In this document: positions 8,544 to 18,145 of the stretch, one piece after another | Layout of the letters: every line of letters begins with the position of its first letter | How positions within the stretch are numbered: the stretch's first letter is position 1 | Source of the DNA: an uncultured Bacilli bacterium | GTDB lineage: Bacteria; Bacillota_I; Bacilli_A; RF39; UBA660 | Length of the DNA stretch: 64,000 bases | Assembly (NCBI GenBank): GCA_947626275.1 | Contig: CANQRL010000003.1 | Coordinates: forward strand, 1 to 64,000 | Direction: 5' to 3' | The notes under the pieces: model-generated | Databases searched by the model: none | What the model was told of the DNA's origin: nothing | Seen by the model: only the letters and a program-made list of their open reading frames with translations | Made by a program: the position numbers and the translations under genes

Positions 8544-8737
8544 AAAAAGTAACGGGCAGAAAATTCCCATAAAAAAAGGGAAAAATTTTCCCACTATTCT
8601 TCAAATTTAATTTTGTTAATATACTCATCTATAAAATAATCTATAATTTGTTTATTACATTCTCCAAATGTACATTTTTTTCGGAAATAATATATGCTGA
8701 TATATCGTTTGACTCATTATCATAAGAGATATCATTT
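8544..8737 (-). repeat. Long inverted repeat, right copy (regulator 3' end, frameshifted)
   Basis: The reverse complement of 2315-2509. The A-run in the regulator coding part is seven here rather than eight, which breaks the frame, so this copy is not functional. Its inner end fuses with the 8732-9256 chimera, whose TGA stop lies inside the repeat. Confidence 0.85.
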
Positions 8738-9256
8738 AACCGCTTCTTCATCTGAAATATTTTTAACAACACAAGGTATTTTTTCTATACCTTGCTCTTC
8801 ACAAATTTGTTTTCTTCTATGCCCTGATAGCATTTCGTATTTTCCATCTTTTGATTTTAATTTGAAAGTGTCACAATTTGTGACGGTTTCATTTCCAACT
8901 TGAATTATTCTGGATTTTAAAGTTCTCCAATAATGAGATGGATCTTTACTTTCGGTTAGTGCACCTATAACATCAATAACACTAAAGTAATATTCTGTTT
9001 GATATTTTTTTCCATCTTCAGCAGTATGTTCCATTTTGGAACATACTGTATTTTTATCCAATTCATTTTCATTAAAAATATTATTTAAATGTTTTGTAAT
9101 AGCTGGTCTTTGAACATCAAAAAGTTCTGCGATTGCCTTTTGGGTCATCCAAAGAGTTTCGTTTTCGTATCTTACTTGAATACCTTTATCTTTTTCTTGC
9201 ACTTTAAAAGTAATAAACTCTTCAGTACTACTTCGTATCATTAAATCCTTTACCAT
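8732..9256 (-). pseudogene. Chimeric RhuM / BRO / ParB-like ORF
   Basis: The 174-codon frame starts at ATG 9256 behind AAAGGAG. Residues 1-89 resemble the RhuM N-terminus (ENETLWMTQKAIAELFDVQR, then KHLNNIF). From EYYFSVIDVIGALTE the sequence switches to a BRO segment like that at 1-809. From DGKY it switches again to a ParB-like stretch (MLSGHRRKQICEEQGIEKIP, then VVKNISDEEAVK), and then stops inside a repeat. The joins fall at short shared words (EYYFSV, DGKY), suggesting recombination between phage-type genes. It could be expressed, but it is more likely a mosaic remnant. Confidence 0.65.
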
Positions 9257-9307
9257 TTCTTCATCTCCTTTACAAAATTTATCCAAAAATGCAAAAATTT
9301 TTTGACA

Positions 9308-9324
9308 ATTTCCTTTATTTATAA
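9308..9324 (-). repeat. Leader repeat, copy 3
   Basis: ATTTCCTTTATTTATAA matches the leader repeats at 865 and 3727. Read on the minus strand it lies in a frame (INKGNCQKIFAFLDK) leading directly into the RhuM-type ORF. Confidence 0.45.
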
Positions 9325-9469
9325 TGGTTTGTTAAGGTGCCCCACAAATTCGTATCATACGTCAATCGCATTTTTTTATTTCTTCTAAATTAAATAGCTA
9401 AATCTCTTTCTTTTCAAGGGATTTCTCTCCTACATTATAACATGTTTTATTCTTTTTTACATCTATCAA

Positions 9470-9495
9470 AAAAAGTAGGATTTCCCCTACTTTTT
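9470..9495. terminator. Bidirectional terminator
   Basis: AAAAAGTAGG and CCTACTTTTT surround ATTTCC, giving A and T runs on both sides. It ends the desulfoferrodoxin gene on the minus strand. Confidence 0.8.
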
Positions 9496-9523
9496 ACCAT
9501 GCGAAACGTCGAAAAAATATCAA

Positions 9524-9895
9524 CTATTCAACATCTTTTTTCCATAAAGAATGTTTATTACAATAAGCATAAAGAGTTGTCCCTGGAAGATAATCAAATT
9601 CGGCTTGGGCAGTCTCTCCTGGTTTCAAATAAACAGTGTAATCTTGATTATCCGTACACATGCAAATCCACTCGATATAATGATCTTCTTCCATCACATG
9701 ATTTACTGTAACAATCATTTTGTCTCCCTTTACTTCATAGTTTGGAACATGTTTTTCAAAGGCAGCATCGACAGAATTGGGAACAAGTTCCTTCATAGCC
9801 TCCCCACAACACATAACTTCACAACCATTTTCTTTCATGACTTTAACGGTTGCCATGCACTTCTTACATTGCTTTATAACTAAATTTTTACTCAT
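9524..9895 (-). CDS. Desulfoferrodoxin / superoxide reductase family protein
   Basis: 123 residues from the ATG at 9895, behind TAGGAG. The N-terminal CKKC...CCGE cluster resembles the rubredoxin-like iron site of desulfoferrodoxin. The C-terminal part carries the catalytic non-heme iron ligands of superoxide reductase: His in KHVPNYE, His in VNHVMEEDHYIEW, and the Cys-xx-His of YAYCNKHSLWK. The enzyme reduces superoxide to peroxide in the cytosol of anaerobes without releasing oxygen. It stands alone with its own terminator at 9470-9495. Confidence 0.88.
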   Translation of the reverse strand: MSKNLVIKQCKKCMATVKVMKENGCEVMCCGEAMKELVPNSVDAAFEKHVPNYEVKGDKMIVTVNHVMEEDHYIEWICMCTDNQDYTVYLKPGETAQAEFDYLPGTTLYAYCNKHSLWKKDVE

Positions 9896-9960
9896 ATCAA
9901 TTCTCCTATCTATTTCTCTTTCATTATACCAAAAATAGGAAGAGATTTCCATCATAAAAA

Positions 9961-9990
9961 AAGATTGTTGAACATTTATCAACAATCTTT
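9961..9990 (-). terminator. Terminator of the M26-like protease gene
   Basis: AAGATTGTTGA pairs with TCAACAATCTT and is followed by a T-run on the minus strand. Confidence 0.8.
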
Positions 9991-10006
9991 TCTTTCCTAA
10001 AGTTTC

Positions 10007-13000
10007 CTATTTAGCATTTTCAGAAAATGCTGTAACGGTCTGTGTTTTGCTTTGACTGTATACAGGGTCAATAAAATCATTCGTTGTATTTTTCAATAGA
10101 TAGAAATATTTTCTTCTTACGGCCGTACTCTTTTCAAATTTTCTAGCTTCCGCAATAATCTTATTTCGATTATTAATAGATGTTTGATCACTATTAGGAT
10201 ATCTCTCTAATGCGGTTGCTTCTGCTTTTCTAACAGTTTCTGCATCTTCTTTTAATGCTTCTAAGAATTCTTTATAAACAGTATCGATATCGATGACATT
10301 GACATATTCTAACTTCTTTTCTACTTCGTCAAATCTCATCTTCTTATACTTATCGATGGTCATCTCTTGATTGTTTGTAATCGTTCGAATCGCCATCAAA
10401 TCTGTCTTGTAATTAACAGTTGAAGTTTTCTTATTACCTTTGTCATCGTAAACATAATCTCCGTTTTTATCAACGTTCGCAAATGTTTTTGGAGTTGAAT
10501 GGATATTGCTGTAATACTCTATATAACCCTTTTCGTATCCCGCATATCCTAACATCTCATAGGCAAGCCATTTAATACTATAAGAGTCTGGTCTACCATA
10601 ATCATTATGAGGTTGATACCAACGAACTTTGTAGATGTTTTCTCCACCATATCGGTTATCAATAATCGTTGAGTAGATGACAGTTGGATACATCACTAAT
10701 TGATTTTTCGTCAAATCGTCAATCGTTTTTAGTTTCATCGCAGCAATCTTATCTGCATCAATTGTCTGATAAACAGTTGTCATATAATTTCGATAATATG
10801 GCTTGTCATTGATTTCATACAAATTAGCATTTGGATAACTTGCTTGGACAACCAATTTAGATTGTTGTTCTGGTGTTAACGTTAAGAAAGCTTTTCCCTC
10901 TAAGTAATCCAAGATGTAGATTGTATCGAATAACTTACCATAGAAATCTTGAATTTTAGATGGCGAATCAATTCTTGAGAAATCTAGGTTAGAGCTAATG
11001 TTAGCATTCTTTTCAAAATGTCTTGAAAGATTCATAACAATATCTCCATCACCGAAGTACTGCATTAAATTGCTATCGGCATAATCTTCGCCACCAGCAT
11101 CAAATCTTCGTTGATTATTCTTTAAGAAAAGTCTTGCATCAATGTTATGAGCACTTTCATGAGACCATGTATGATAAGTATATTCGAAGGTTTCTCCTTC
11201 TTCTGGAAGAAGATTTCCATCCATGACTCCTTCTACTCTCCAAATGACATAAGCCCCATTAGCAGTAGCTGCATTGTAATCATTATATGCGAACTGTCCT
11301 ACTACTTCATTAAAGTTCTTATGGAATGGTTCTTGCGTTGTCTCTGGGTTTTGGAAAATAAGCGTACCATTTTCATCATAAGCATACCTCTTATCGATTT
11401 GAACCGTATGAATATCATTAAAATATTTCGCCTCAGGAATTAATTTAGCGGTTGTTGCGTAATAATCTTTCATCCGTACGGCATAGCTTTGAACTCTCTT
11501 CACGAATTTTGCCTGTTGGATAGGATCATCTGGATTCGTAATATACGTTCTTTGCGCTCCGATAATAAATTGAACAGGAGTAGAAATGATATACGCTGCA
11601 TTCTTTGGAAGAGTCGCAATTGGTAAAGCATAATTATACCAAGTTACGCCCGTATTTAAATCTTTTGATTTAATATGATCCCATAAACGGTACTGAATAT
11701 CTTCTCTTCCTTCTACTTTTAACTCAACCAAATATCCCTTAAATTGACTTGCATACCAGTCAGCAGGTGTTTGATTACTAAATTCTTTTACTAGATACTC
11801 AAGGAAATCCGTAATTTTTTCTAAACCAGTATATTCACTGAACACTCTATTGTAAGCAGTATTCGTTTCATTTGTTTTAAAGTTTTGATCGTTAGATAAA
11901 AATTTCAAGGCGATATCATAGGCATTCATTTTTTCGTGGAATCCACCTAAATCATACAATACTAAATCATATAACTTAATACCGCCGATTTCCAAGTCAT
12001 AGAATCTTCTAAGATAATTGTATACATATAGTATTTTTTCTAGTTTTTGATCTTTCTTGACTTCTTTTTCCAAGTAATCATTGATAGTCTCATTATCATT
12101 CGTATTCGTATAATCACTATTAGACAAATACTTTAACACAAACTCTTTTAATTCTTTCTTAGTAACATCGTAATAGAATTCACGATATAATCTACTATCT
12201 GCCGTTGCTGTTAACTTATCTAAGTTATCTTCATACGTCAAACTAGCTAAGTAGTTTGTTAAATTGTTTACTAATTGCGAATTGCTATCGATAACATAGT
12301 GGTCAAATGTATAGTCAATCTTAAGACCACTAATGCGGTAATTAGCCACCATATCGTAAATGCCATCATAACGAACATCATATTCTTTTTTCGCACCATT
12401 AGCAAACACAATTTTTATCTTTTTAATCTTTCTAGCATTATCACTAGTCAAATACGTTACAACGTTTCCAGAAGCATCTACTGGGACAATGTGTTTAATT
12501 TCTTGGGTTGCAAGTAAGTCATTAGCAGAAATATTATTCGCACTTTTTACAATCTTACTACTATCATAGAAAGGCATTAATAGCATTAAGTTACGATATA
12601 ACATCTCTTTTTCTTCCTCGTAGGCATCCCCTACTTCGTCCTTATTAATCTCAGAGACTTTTTCAGCCTGGAAGGTAGGAGCATTATCATAAGAAACATT
12701 CTTTAAGTTCCAAATATCTTCACTGAAACCAAGATCTTTAAATAGATTTGCAGTAACTTCCTCTTTTACGATGTTAGTAACTCCTGCTTTACCACTTGCT
12801 CCACTCGCATCAGCAAGACGATAGTTATTTTCTAATACTTTTGCATTATTAGTAAATACATTGTTCGCACCAGTACTCAAACTAACATTGTTTTTGAAAG
12901 TAGATCCTCCACCTGTTGAACAAGCAAAGTCACAAGCGATTGCTCCGCTCATCGCTACTTTCGTGTAGCTATTCGTAATCTCACTATTGTTAGCATTACC

Positions 13001-16000
13001 AGCAATTGCACCGATAAAGTTCCAGTTAGCAGAGATACTACCAGCGACATAACTGTTACGAATCGTTGAATTCTCAATGGTTCCTACTAATCCACCATTT
13101 CGTTGAATCGCCCATGCCGTACTCAATTTTAAATTGGTAACACGGCAGTTTTCAATCGTCGAATGATTGGTTACTTTTCCAATTAACGCACCAGAGTCGT
13201 GATTACTACTATTCTTTACGACTTGATTGATAAACACATTTCGAATAGTAGCAGCATTAGCGGTATTCGCTAAAGCACCCTGTTGAGAACTCAATGTCAA
13301 AGTAACTTTTTCGAATCTTAGATTTTCTACTGTTCCTTCTGTGATGGATCTAAATAATGGTTTATTTAAATTTTTAATTGTAAAGCCATTACCATTTAAC
13401 GTTCCCTTAAAATCGATATCGATTAACACATCTCCATCAGTTGTAAGAGTAGAAGCGTCCAAATCATGAGTTAACGTAAATTCTCCATCTGGATGATTTT
13501 TGATTCTCTCAATTAACTCCTCAAACGTTTCTGGACGAGCTTGATTCGTCGCTATATTTCCTTCAATAGGTCCAAAATCAATTCGAATATCTTGTCTTTC
13601 TTTTTCTGATTCTTTGGTAACATATTCATAATCTAGAACAAGGACTAATCTACCACTATCATCAATTACTCTCTTAATTTCACTATAGATAGTAGGTAAA
13701 TGCTCCATGGAAATCTTAACAAAGTACTCTTTTTGATTTGCTTTTAAATCCTCAATATCTACTTCTTCTACAGGAACGGTTTTACCATCTTTTTCTGTAT
13801 AAAGCGTAATATCGTTAATATCTTTTAATTCGATATAATTCTTGTCAACGGAAATAACTTCCTCTAATAGGAGAGTATCCTCATAATAATTTTTGTGATC
13901 GCTCTTATTGGTATCCCGGTCATAAGTAGCGTATACCTTAAGATAATATCTTAAAACGTCATCTTGAAGAGGCAACTCCATTGGATTGGTATAAGCTATC
14001 TCCTCTAACTGATTACCATCTTCATCAAATACGACTACTTTTACAGCTTCTTTTGTTCCTCCAACCAGTGAACTATCTAAATCTTTTAACGCTAATTTCA
14101 AAGAAATATTATCTTCTACTTCATACTTGAAATCTTCTACCGTAACAACGTCCTTTAATACCTCAAAAGAAATAGTAACTGGCTTTTTCAAAGATATTTT
14201 ACGACCATTACTCAAAACGATTTCTTTGATTTCAACTGTTTTCACTCCTGAAGTAAGATATCCATCTACGGTTGACATATAAGAGTCTTCCTTCTTTTCA
14301 ACCGCATATTCTTTATCTTTTACCATGATAGAAGCAACATCAAAATTGAAATCCGTTGGAAGGTCTAAATCAAAATGAAGTTGGATTTTTTCATCCTTTT
14401 CAAAATAACTATCGTTATCTTTACTTGTTGCCGTAACATTTTTCAATTCTACTTCATCATACTTCGCATTATCATAAAGACCATATGGAAGAATCGTTAA
14501 AATTTCATCGGTATAATAATTTTCACTTTTCTCATGATCTTTTAAAGTATTCGTATCTCGGTCGTATGTTCCATAGAATGTTAAATCTAAATTCTCATCT
14601 TTTGGAACATCCGTAAATGTTATTGTGTTTTCTCCCTCGCTGATAGGTTTCTTTTGACCATTTAGTTCTACTTCACCGGTCTCAAAGCCACCTTTATCCG
14701 TCACTACGTTAAAGTGGAAAGTGACTTTTCCCTCTTCATAATCTTCCTCTACTACCTCTAATCCTTCAATTTTAGGAATATCTTTCAAAACATCAATTTG
14801 AATAACATGAGGCGCAACAGAGAAGAACGCTTGAGAAACACCCTGATAAGTTTCACTTCTTAGTTTTATTCTATCTACCTTTAAGTCGATAACGCCTGAC
14901 TCATTTGGGACAGCAAAACTAATAGCGGAAGTAAATTCTCCACTTTGCTTGTTTCCATCATAGTTTAAACCGTTGATGGTAACACCAGCAAGTTCATTAT
15001 AGGAATAGTTTCCTCTAAAGGCATTAGATACATATACTTTATACGTAACCGTATACTTTGGTTGTCCCTTTTCTGGGAATGGAGTTGGAACAACAGCAGA
15101 TTCCACATAGATATCCACTTGTGTTAAAATTTCCTCTTCGCCAACGTTTTTATCCGCATAATCATGTCTATCCGTACCTAAATTGTAATCAGCAAGGAAT
15201 TTTACTTTGTATCTTCCATCAGAATTTCCTTTATAAGAAAGTACTACATTCAATCCTGAAATAACTTTTTGCTGATCGATAACTTTATCGGTAGAATCCA
15301 CAAGTACTGCTGTCAATTCCTCTAACGTGCTATCATTATCGTGAACTTTATAAGAAACAGAAACGCTCTTATTTTCCTCATGATTAGTAATGTGAATATT
15401 ATCTACTGTAGGTGCATTTTTCAATACGTTATATGTTAAAGAATTCATCTCATAATCTTTGTTAAGTTCAAATTCCTTTAAATTATCTAATACGACTCCT
15501 GAAATATCGATATGATATCTACCAAAAGTAGACGTATCTAGTCCAATTAAAGCAACCTCATAATTGTTATCTTTCCCTACTGAAGTTACATCGTATTCCA
15601 CACCGTCAATTACAATATATTCGACAAGATATTTTTCTTTATTCGTACTAATGAACGAAATGACAGGATAGCCACCCTTTTCAACGACATCCGTAATGGC
15701 GGTATCTGTTATCTTAAAATCATAATCACTATTGATTGTAAAATGGTGATCATAAATTAATTCTTCTTGGTGTAGGTTATTAATTCCTGTACTACTTTCT
15801 AATTCCCCACTATCGAGATCGTAATCCGCATACACCTCTACGGTATAAATAATATCTTTTTCAAAATCATATTGGAAATGATTTTCCTTTTTAACCTCTT
15901 CATGAATCACTTCTTTATGATGTTCTGTATCGGTAACAACAACCGTACCACCTAGAAAAGCATTGTCGACATCTTCCAAATTAAAATTGAACGTATTTTC

Positions 16001-17221
16001 TTCATCATTTACGTTGAACATATCGACGTATGGTTTCTCTTTTAAAACTTCTCTTACAATAGAAAGACTAGTTTTTACTTCGCGATTGTTGGAAAGAATT
16101 ACTCTCGTAATCCGATATTCATGAACACCAGGTGTTTTTGGTGTTTCTAATACTACACTATAAGTAGAACCATTTCGCGTAACCGGATAATACTTTCCAT
16201 CGATTTCTACCTGTTTTATCTTCTCATCAAGAGTTACCTTAGCTTCGAATGAAAGTGTAATATCTCCCTTATTTACAAAAGGATTTTTCGTTTCTACTTG
16301 CGTCAATTGAGCTTGATATTTTACTTTCTTTGTCGTATGTTTTGTACTACTACCGACATCGTTAATATCTACTTTTCCATCGTTATTAACATCGTAATCA
16401 GATGCTGGTTTCTCTTCTTTCTTTGTTCCTTCGACATCGATAAGATACTTCATAATCTCTTTGGCATCTTCATAGCTAGTTTCTCCATCTTGATTGACAT
16501 CCTTTTTCTGTTGCGCAGAAAAGAAGGTGATTGAAGACGCAACGAGTAAAGCACCTGTTGCTACAGCAAAAATAACAATTTCTTTTTTCTTATCTCTCTT
16601 ACGAACAAGAAAATAAACGGTTATCGCTCCGCACACCAAAGTAGCAAATACAAGAACTCCTATGATAGGTTTCGTAGAAAAAGTACTGATTATCGTCTCT
16701 TCTTGATCTTTTACTTCTTCATTTTCCTTATTGGGAATCACTTCCCCTTCTTCGGCATCACGAGTAACTAGTACAGAAACAGATGTCTTATCATAAGAGG
16801 TTTTTGTGTCTCCATCAGAAGCAGAGACATTGGTTAGCGCAATATTCGTGTCCCCTACACTAGCATCCTTTTTTACCTTTAAACGAATCGTAAATAATTC
16901 ACTTGGAATTTCCCCAGATTCGTTAATCATTCCAAAACGATTATTAGCCGCATTATAAATAACGTCTAATGATTCATCCATGGAAGAAAAATCATCATTT
17001 TCAATCGCTTCAAAAACAGACCTATCATAGCTTAAAGTTGCCGTTAAAGCATAGAGCTTTTTCTCCCCTGTTAATTTGGCAGTAACCGTAATGGTATCTC
17101 CAATATTCAAATCTTCTTTATCTACTTCTAACTGAATTCCTTCCATCGCCAAAACACGAAATGGTAATAAGAAAGAAACAAATAATAAAAGTAAGAAATA
17201 TTTTATATGTTTTTTTCTCAT
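10007..17221 (-). CDS. Giant M26-like (Zmp/IgA1-protease type) surface zinc metalloprotease
   Basis: About 2404 residues; ATG 17221 or 17227 after GGGGTG. Order: signal peptide (1-25); cohesin-like beta domain (about 27-155); two membrane spans (about 185-206 and 214-236) with a basic loop between; dockerin-like pair (DVNQDGETSYEDAKEIMKYL and DVNNDGKVDINDVG, about 241-292); at least four repeats built on VLKxxPxV with GGT; GLUG-type beta-helix stretch (GGLVGTIENSTIRNSYV); then a C-terminal protease domain. Zinc site: HESAH at about 2021-2025 with a glutamate 20 residues on (GGED), as in M26. Streptococcal Zmp proteins share the N-terminal paired-span layout and the beta-helix before the catalytic domain, but I see no LPxTG here. 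It likely cleaves host or mucosal glycoproteins; the substrate is unknown. Confidence 0.85.
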   Translation of the reverse strand: MRKKHIKYFLLLLFVSFLLPFRVLAMEGIQLEVDKEDLNIGDTITVTAKLTGEKKLYALTATLSYDRSVFEAIENDDFSSMDESLDVIYNAANNRFGMINESGEIPSELFTIRLKVKKDASVGDTNIALTNVSASDGDTKTSYDKTSVSVLVTRDAEEGEVIPNKENEEVKDQEETIISTFSTKPIIGVLVFATLVCGAITVYFLVRKRDKKKEIVIFAVATGALLVASSITFFSAQQKKDVNQDGETSYEDAKEIMKYLIDVEGTKKEEKPASDYDVNNDGKVDINDVGSSTKHTTKKVKYQAQLTQVETKNPFVNKGDITLSFEAKVTLDEKIKQVEIDGKYYPVTRNGSTYSVVLETPKTPGVHEYRITRVILSNNREVKTSLSIVREVLKEKPYVDMFNVNDEENTFNFNLEDVDNAFLGGTVVVTDTEHHKEVIHEEVKKENHFQYDFEKDIIYTVEVYADYDLDSGELESSTGINNLHQEELIYDHHFTINSDYDFKITDTAITDVVEKGGYPVISFISTNKEKYLVEYIVIDGVEYDVTSVGKDNNYEVALIGLDTSTFGRYHIDISGVVLDNLKEFELNKDYEMNSLTYNVLKNAPTVDNIHITNHEENKSVSVSYKVHDNDSTLEELTAVLVDSTDKVIDQQKVISGLNVVLSYKGNSDGRYKVKFLADYNLGTDRHDYADKNVGEEEILTQVDIYVESAVVPTPFPEKGQPKYTVTYKVYVSNAFRGNYSYNELAGVTINGLNYDGNKQSGEFTSAISFAVPNESGVIDLKVDRIKLRSETYQGVSQAFFSVAPHVIQIDVLKDIPKIEGLEVVEEDYEEGKVTFHFNVVTDKGGFETGEVELNGQKKPISEGENTITFTDVPKDENLDLTFYGTYDRDTNTLKDHEKSENYYTDEILTILPYGLYDNAKYDEVELKNVTATSKDNDSYFEKDEKIQLHFDLDLPTDFNFDVASIMVKDKEYAVEKKEDSYMSTVDGYLTSGVKTVEIKEIVLSNGRKISLKKPVTISFEVLKDVVTVEDFKYEVEDNISLKLALKDLDSSLVGGTKEAVKVVVFDEDGNQLEEIAYTNPMELPLQDDVLRYYLKVYATYDRDTNKSDHKNYYEDTLLLEEVISVDKNYIELKDINDITLYTEKDGKTVPVEEVDIEDLKANQKEYFVKISMEHLPTIYSEIKRVIDDSGRLVLVLDYEYVTKESEKERQDIRIDFGPIEGNIATNQARPETFEELIERIKNHPDGEFTLTHDLDASTLTTDGDVLIDIDFKGTLNGNGFTIKNLNKPLFRSITEGTVENLRFEKVTLTLSSQQGALANTANAATIRNVFINQVVKNSSNHDSGALIGKVTNHSTIENCRVTNLKLSTAWAIQRNGGLVGTIENSTIRNSYVAGSISANWNFIGAIAGNANNSEITNSYTKVAMSGAIACDFACSTGGGSTFKNNVSLSTGANNVFTNNAKVLENNYRLADASGASGKAGVTNIVKEEVTANLFKDLGFSEDIWNLKNVSYDNAPTFQAEKVSEINKDEVGDAYEEEKEMLYRNLMLLMPFYDSSKIVKSANNISANDLLATQEIKHIVPVDASGNVVTYLTSDNARKIKKIKIVFANGAKKEYDVRYDGIYDMVANYRISGLKIDYTFDHYVIDSNSQLVNNLTNYLASLTYEDNLDKLTATADSRLYREFYYDVTKKELKEFVLKYLSNSDYTNTNDNETINDYLEKEVKKDQKLEKILYVYNYLRRFYDLEIGGIKLYDLVLYDLGGFHEKMNAYDIALKFLSNDQNFKTNETNTAYNRVFSEYTGLEKITDFLEYLVKEFSNQTPADWYASQFKGYLVELKVEGREDIQYRLWDHIKSKDLNTGVTWYNYALPIATLPKNAAYIISTPVQFIIGAQRTYITNPDDPIQQAKFVKRVQSYAVRMKDYYATTAKLIPEAKYFNDIHTVQIDKRYAYDENGTLIFQNPETTQEPFHKNFNEVVGQFAYNDYNAATANGAYVIWRVEGVMDGNLLPEEGETFEYTYHTWSHESAHNIDARLFLKNNQRRFDAGGEDYADSNLMQYFGDGDIVMNLSRHFEKNANISSNLDFSRIDSPSKIQDFYGKLFDTIYILDYLEGKAFLTLTPEQQSKLVVQASYPNANLYEINDKPYYRNYMTTVYQTIDADKIAAMKLKTIDDLTKNQLVMYPTVIYSTIIDNRYGGENIYKVRWYQPHNDYGRPDSYSIKWLAYEMLGYAGYEKGYIEYYSNIHSTPKTFANVDKNGDYVYDDKGNKKTSTVNYKTDLMAIRTITNNQEMTIDKYKKMRFDEVEKKLEYVNVIDIDTVYKEFLEALKEDAETVRKAEATALERYPNSDQTSINNRNKIIAEARKFEKSTAVRRKYFYLLKNTTNDFIDPVYSQSKTQTVTAFSENAK

Positions 17222-17326
17222 ATTCATTACACCCCACAAATTCTTTCACAAATAAACTCCATCACGTATTCATATTCTATTATAATTTGTCAATAATTTC
17301 AATAGTTTTCCCCCAATTATAATAAA

Positions 17327-17379
17327 AAAAATAATCTTTTCTAACGAGCTTTCAAAGAGCGCCAGAAAGATTATTTTTT
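17327..17379 (-). terminator. Terminator upstream of protease gene
   Basis: AATAATCTTTCT pairs with AGAAAAGATTATT, followed by a T-run. It ends the 18056-17388 gene, so the protease has its own promoter in 17240-17330. Confidence 0.7.
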
Positions 17380-17387
17380 TCTACTAT

Positions 17388-18056
17388 CTATTTTACTGTT
17401 TCACTAATTCTAGATTTAGCTTCTTGATAAGCTTTATCAACCACTAGCGGATAATACATTCCACCGTTACGAAGTAAACCGGCATCTCGTTGCATTTCCC
17501 GTAGGCGTATAAAGGCTTTATCCTTTGCATTTTCATCATCATTAGGAGCAGACTCATACTCTTTTCTAGCTTGATCTAACTCTTCTGCCATTGGAATTTT
17601 CGTTCCACAATTAAGATTTACAGCTTGTCTAAGACGGTTTCCCGATTCATTACTTAAAGGACTAATTCCCCGAAAACAAGAAAGTTCTTTCGGACCAAAT
17701 CCTAATATTAAACACTCAAATTGTCCTAAATAGGAACCTGGTTTTGGTTTTCCTTCCGGTGTCATTCCCAAAATATAACGATCTAGGAAGTTATCAAAAT
17801 CTTGATAGTATTCTTGAAGATGAAGATGATAAGCCGTTTGAATATTTTGAATTAGATTATTGGTCATAGACCCTATTTCAATCATCGTAATCTCATTCAA
17901 ATTAGCAAGATACGTTTGACAATTTTTAATGACATTATTGGCGATAACAGCCTCTTTACTGTCCGTTAATCCACTGGTAATCTTATTTTGATATCGTTGT
18001 AGAATATCCTCGATATTCATCCTTACGCCTACTTTTATTTCTTCGAAAGATTTCAT
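17388..18056 (-). CDS. Hypothetical cytoplasmic protein
   Basis: 222 residues from ATG 18056 (behind GGAGGGAAG); an upstream in-frame ATG at 18077 lacks a good ribosome site. It is mostly helical with no signal peptide or membrane span, and has three Cys in QFECLILGFGPKELSCF and NLNCG. I do not recognise a family. It sits downstream of another unknown protein (18146-19600) and upstream of the M26-like protease; all are on the minus strand but separated by gaps or terminators. Confidence 0.6.
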   Translation of the reverse strand: MKSFEEIKVGVRMNIEDILQRYQNKITSGLTDSKEAVIANNVIKNCQTYLANLNEITMIEIGSMTNNLIQNIQTAYHLHLQEYYQDFDNFLDRYILGMTPEGKPKPGSYLGQFECLILGFGPKELSCFRGISPLSNESGNRLRQAVNLNCGTKIPMAEELDQARKEYESAPNDDENAKDKAFIRLREMQRDAGLLRNGGMYYPLVVDKAYQEAKSRISETVK

Positions 18057-18145
18057 ACTCTTCCCTCCTATTTTCATTATAACATAGTTTACTTTCTAAA
18101 TCCTGAAATATCTCCATTCTTTACTACTATTTGACACTTAAAACA

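Noticed and set aside
11147-16534. Several plus-strand ORFs inside the protease gene
   Set aside because: They lie antisense to a continuous 2400-codon frame, lack ribosome sites and have no recognisable products.
10007-17221. Sortase anchor in the M26-like protease
   Set aside because: No LPxTG-like motif was found near the N-terminal spans or at the C-terminus.
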